Of a stretch of DNA of 9,200 nt, positions 6,535 through 9,200 are shown piece by piece (position 1 is the stretch's first letter; each line of letters begins with the position of its first letter). The stretch spans positions 1 to 9,200 of the forward strand of contig CANFNE010000086.1 in the NCBI GenBank assembly GCA_947448105.1, written 5' to 3'. The notes under the pieces are model-generated. The model saw only the letters and a list, made by a program, of their open reading frames with translations. It searched no databases and was not told where the DNA came from. The position numbers were made by a program, and so were the translations under genes. This DNA is from Burkholderiales bacterium (GTDB lineage: Bacteria > Pseudomonadota > Gammaproteobacteria > Burkholderiales > Burkholderiaceae_C).

Positions 6535-6589
6535 AAGCATTATCAATCTGCCACCCGGTTTGGCGCTTACGCCGATGGGCCCCCTTCGC

Positions 6590-7507
6590 ATGTCCACACC
6601 CGCCCTGCATTTCCTGTCTTGCACCACCCCCGAGCCGCACCGCATGGCCTATTGGCAGTGGGGCAACCCCCAGGCCGCTCATACGGTGCTGTGCGTGCAC
6701 GGTCTGACCCGCCAGGGGCGCGACTTTGATGTGCTGGCGCAGACCTTGGTGGAACGCGCCGGTGGCGCGCTGCGCGTGGTCTGCCCCGACGTGGTGGGGC
6801 GCGGCAAAAGCGACTGGCTGACCGACCCGATGGGCTACCAGATTCCCACTTACGCCGCCGACCTGCTGGCGCTGCTGGCCGAACTCCAACCCCAGACCCT
6901 GGACTGGGTGGGCACCAGCATGGGGGGCTTGATTGGCATGGTGGCCTGCAGTCTGGCGCCCAGCGTGGGGGTGACGGTGCGCCGCCTGGTGCTCAACGAC
7001 GTGGGCCCCACCATCGAATGGTCAGCCCTGCAGCGCATAGGCCAGTACCTTGGTAAAAGCGGGCATTTCGCGTCCGAGCAAGAGGCGGCCGACGCCATGT
7101 GGGCGATAGCCAGCAGCTTTGGCCCGCACACCCCGGCGCAGTGGCTGGCACTGTCCAAGCCCATGCTCAAGCGTGTTAGCAACGCAGTTCAAGGGGCGTT
7201 CGAAGAAGCGGTGTACGCCCTGCATTACGACCCGGCTATTGCCCTGCCTTTTGGCCAGATGACGCCGCAGGCCGCCGCCGAGGGACAGGCCCTGATGTGG
7301 CAGGCCTATGACGCCATTACCGCCCAGACCTTGTTGATCCGGGGTGCGGACTCGGATTTGCTTTCCCCGGCCACCGCCTTGCAAATGACGCAGCGCGGCC
7401 CCAAGGCGCGGCTGGTCGAGTTTGCCGGGGTGGGCCACGCGCCCACGCTGGTGGCCCGCGACCAGACCGATGCGGTCATGGATTTCTTGTTGGCTCCTGG
7501 AGCCTGA
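6590..7507 (+). CDS. Alpha/beta hydrolase
   Basis: This 305-residue protein has the alpha/beta hydrolase fold signatures in order: the oxyanion-hole region VLCVHGLTRQG (33-43), DVVGRGKSD (67-75), the nucleophile elbow GTSMGG with S110, a late acid D256 in RGADSDLLS, and the catalytic histidine H283 in GVGHAPTL. The triad is therefore complete and the enzyme should be an active serine hydrolase, probably an esterase or C-C bond hydrolase acting on a small substrate. There is no signal peptide, so it is likely cytoplasmic. The substrate cannot be read from sequence. ATG at 6590 (MSTPALHFLS) was preferred; in-frame starts at 6575 (ATG) and 6560 (TTG) would add 5 or 10 residues with no family character, and none has a good ribosome binding site. 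It is divergent from bdhA and ends 16 bases before relA, so the two may be cotranscribed. Confidence 0.9.
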   Translation: MSTPALHFLSCTTPEPHRMAYWQWGNPQAAHTVLCVHGLTRQGRDFDVLAQTLVERAGGALRVVCPDVVGRGKSDWLTDPMGYQIPTYAADLLALLAELQPQTLDWVGTSMGGLIGMVACSLAPSVGVTVRRLVLNDVGPTIEWSALQRIGQYLGKSGHFASEQEAADAMWAIASSFGPHTPAQWLALSKPMLKRVSNAVQGAFEEAVYALHYDPAIALPFGQMTPQAAAEGQALMWQAYDAITAQTLLIRGADSDLLSPATALQMTQRGPKARLVEFAGVGHAPTLVARDQTDAVMDFLLAPGA

Positions 7508-7523
7508 GCCGCGCGCGGCCGCT

Positions 7524-9200
7524 ATGAAACGCCACGGCTCCGACGTGCCCGGCCATGGCCCTTCGGCCCTGGCGGCAGCCACCGCTGACAGCCTGCCAGC
7601 GCAGGCCGACGCGCTGGCACGCGCGCGCGCTTTTGCGGAGCCGCTGCTCTCAAACGCGCTGCTCGACACCGGTGAAAACATCCTGGCCCATGCCGACGCA
7701 GTGGCCGCCATCCTGGCGTCCATCGGTGGTTCGCAGGCCATGCAGGCGGCCAGTTACCTGGTTTACGCCTGCGAGCACCTGAACAAGCCGCACGAGGTGA
7801 TTGCCAAAGCCTTTGGCGACAGCTTTGCCGACCTGGCGGTCGAGACCACCAAGCTGGTGCGCCTGCAGCGCATGGCGCGCATGGCCCACAACTCCGCCAG
7901 CCGCAGCGGCCAGGCCGCGCCCATGGCGCAAACCGCTGCCGCGCAAACCGAGAGCGTGCGCAAGATGCTGCTGGCGTTTTCGCGCGATTTGCGGGTGGTC
8001 ATGCTGCGCCTGGCCTCGCGCCTGCAAACCCTGCGCCATTTTGCTGCAGCCAAGCTCCCCCTGCCGCCGGGCCTGGCCGCCGAGTCGCTGCAGGTGTTTG
8101 CGCCCCTGGCCAACCGCCTGGGCATCTGGGAAGTGAAATGGGAGATCGAAGACCTGGCTTTTCGCTTTCTCGAGCCCGAGACCTACCGCCAGGTCGCCCA
8201 GTGGCTGGACCAAAAGCGCACCGAGCGCGAGACCGCCGTGGAACAGGTGCGCCAACAGCTTGAGCGCGATTTGCGCTCCCAAGGCCTGGACGCCCAGGTG
8301 CAGGGCCGACCCAAACACATCTACAGCATTGTCAAAAAAATGCGTGGCAAGTCGCTGGACTTTGCCCAGGTGTTTGACATCCGCGCGCTGCGCGTGATCG
8401 TGCCCAGCGTGGACGCCTGTTACGCCGCCCTGAGCCTGGTGCACAGCCAGTTTTCGCCGATCACGGAAGAATTTGACGACTACATCGCCAAGCCCAAAGG
8501 CAACGGCTACCAGTCGCTGCACACGGTGGTGCGCGACGCCCAGGACCAGCCCATCGAGGTGCAAATCCGCAGCCAGGCCATGCACCAGCATTCCGAGCAC
8601 GGCGTGGCCGCGCACTGGGCCTACAAAGAGGCGGGCACCAAGGGCTACGCCGGGGTGTCGGCCAGCGGCGCGTACGACGCCAAGATTGCGGTGCTGCGCC
8701 AGTTGCTGGCCTGGGAACGTGAGTTGTCCAGCGGCGCGGCGCACCGGGCTGCCTCCCCCGCACCGGGTGCGGCGCCCGAGGCCGCGCCGGTGTTTGACGA
8801 CCGGATTTACGTGCTCACGCCCGAGGCGGCGATTGTGGAATTGCCCCAGGGCGCCACGCCGGTGGACTTTGCCTACAGCGTGCACACCACGTTAGGCCAC
8901 CGCTGCCGTGGTGCGCGGGTGGACGGCGCCATGGTGCCCTTGCACACGGCGCTTAAAAACGGCCAGACGGTAGAAATCAGCACTGCCAAAGAAGGCGGCC
9001 CCTCGCGCGACTGGCTCAACCCGGAGCTGGGATTTTTGGTAAGCCCCCGTGCGCGCGCCAAGGTGCGCGCCTGGTTCAACGCCCTGGCCATGGGCGAGAC
9101 CGTGGCCAAAGGGCGCGAGGCGGTGGAAAAACTGCTGCAGCGCGAGGGCAAAACGGCGGTCAAGCTCGACGATCTGGCCGCGCAACTGGGCTTTAACGCC
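7524..9200 (+). CDS. relA: (p)ppGpp synthetase RelA, truncated at the right edge
   Basis: The frame stays open from ATG 7524 to the last base (559 codons); the C-terminal part lies outside the window. RelA makes (p)ppGpp from ATP and GTP/GDP on ribosomes stalled with uncharged tRNA. Residues about 45-200 correspond to the hydrolase (HD) domain, but the metal-binding His-Asp pair is missing: where bifunctional SpoT/Rel enzymes have LLHDVIED, this protein reads YLVYACEHL (78-86), so it should not hydrolyse ppGpp. The synthetase domain spans about 260-370 with GRPKHIYSI (261-269), FDIRALRVIV (284-293), EFDDY (316-320), GNGYQSLHT (326-334), IEVQIRS (344-350) and HGVAAHW (359-365). EFDD is the ExDD signature of monofunctional RelA, in place of RxKD of bifunctional enzymes. 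A TGS domain follows at about 425-487. The start has no clear ribosome binding site; the next in-frame ATG (codon 73) would cut into the domain. An alanine/proline-rich spacer (about 403-422) separates synthetase and TGS domains. Confidence 0.95.
   Translation, partial: MKRHGSDVPGHGPSALAAATADSLPAQADALARARAFAEPLLSNALLDTGENILAHADAVAAILASIGGSQAMQAASYLVYACEHLNKPHEVIAKAFGDSFADLAVETTKLVRLQRMARMAHNSASRSGQAAPMAQTAAAQTESVRKMLLAFSRDLRVVMLRLASRLQTLRHFAAAKLPLPPGLAAESLQVFAPLANRLGIWEVKWEIEDLAFRFLEPETYRQVAQWLDQKRTERETAVEQVRQQLERDLRSQGLDAQVQGRPKHIYSIVKKMRGKSLDFAQVFDIRALRVIVPSVDACYAALSLVHSQFSPITEEFDDYIAKPKGNGYQSLHTVVRDAQDQPIEVQIRSQAMHQHSEHGVAAHWAYKEAGTKGYAGVSASGAYDAKIAVLRQLLAWERELSSGAAHRAASPAPGAAPEAAPVFDDRIYVLTPEAAIVELPQGATPVDFAYSVHTTLGHRCRGARVDGAMVPLHTALKNGQTVEISTAKEGGPSRDWLNPELGFLVSPRARAKVRAWFNALAMGETVAKGREAVEKLLQREGKTAVKLDDLAAQLGFNA

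Noticed and set aside
6476..6589. Sigma-54 promoter upstream of bdhA (TGGCA followed by TTGCA on the minus strand)
   Set aside because: The distance between the GG and GC elements is 16 bases (12 to another GC), not the required 10.
7650..8885. 411-residue open frame on the minus strand
   Set aside because: It is entirely antisense to relA, whose motifs are unmistakable; the peptide is His/Gly/Leu-rich with no family resemblance.
1..9200. CRISPR arrays, tRNA or rRNA genes, insertion sequences
   Set aside because: No regularly spaced repeats beyond the two G-rich copies, no cloverleaf or conserved rRNA segments, and no transposase-like protein were seen on either strand.

Overview
The window is GC-rich, densely packed bacterial DNA. 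Codon choice, short intergenic gaps and protein character (RelA, a class of 3-hydroxybutyrate dehydrogenase used in polyhydroxybutyrate metabolism, an alpha/beta hydrolase) suggest a betaproteobacterium of the order Burkholderiales, most likely Comamonadaceae. This placement is inferred from overall impression, not from a marker gene.

Layout. Positions 1-230 are non-coding or gene-edge sequence, with a strong hairpin, a perfect 26-bp G-rich direct repeat and two G-quadruplex motifs. From 231 to 6475 five genes run leftward on the minus strand as one probable operon. In transcription order they are: 3-hydroxybutyrate dehydrogenase (bdhA, 5705-6475), a two-domain fused ABC permease (YnjC-like, 3848-5659), its ATPase (YnjD-like, 3169-3813), a CDP-alcohol phosphatidyltransferase (YnjF-like, 2494-3138), and a fusion of a TVP38/TMEM64 (DedA-like) membrane domain with a MerA-like flavin disulfide reductase (231-2501). 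A 114-bp divergent intergenic region (6476-6589) carries inverted repeats. On the plus strand lie an alpha/beta hydrolase (6590-7507) and, 16 bp later, relA (7524 to the right edge, truncated).

How the genes fit together. The ABC permease, ATPase and CDP-alcohol transferase occur in the same order as E. coli ynjC-ynjD-(ynjE)-ynjF. The E. coli locus also has TVP38-family genes (ydjX, ydjZ) just upstream. Here the TVP38 domain is instead fused to a pyridine nucleotide-disulfide oxidoreductase and placed at the end of the operon. The expected periplasmic binding protein (YnjB-like) is not in the operon, and the rhodanese YnjE is absent. The set couples import of an unknown substrate, a membrane lipid headgroup transfer and a thiol redox enzyme, and its function is not established from sequence. 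It is the part of the window most likely to hold undescribed biology. The plus-strand side is ordinary: a serine hydrolase and the monofunctional (p)ppGpp synthetase of the stringent response.
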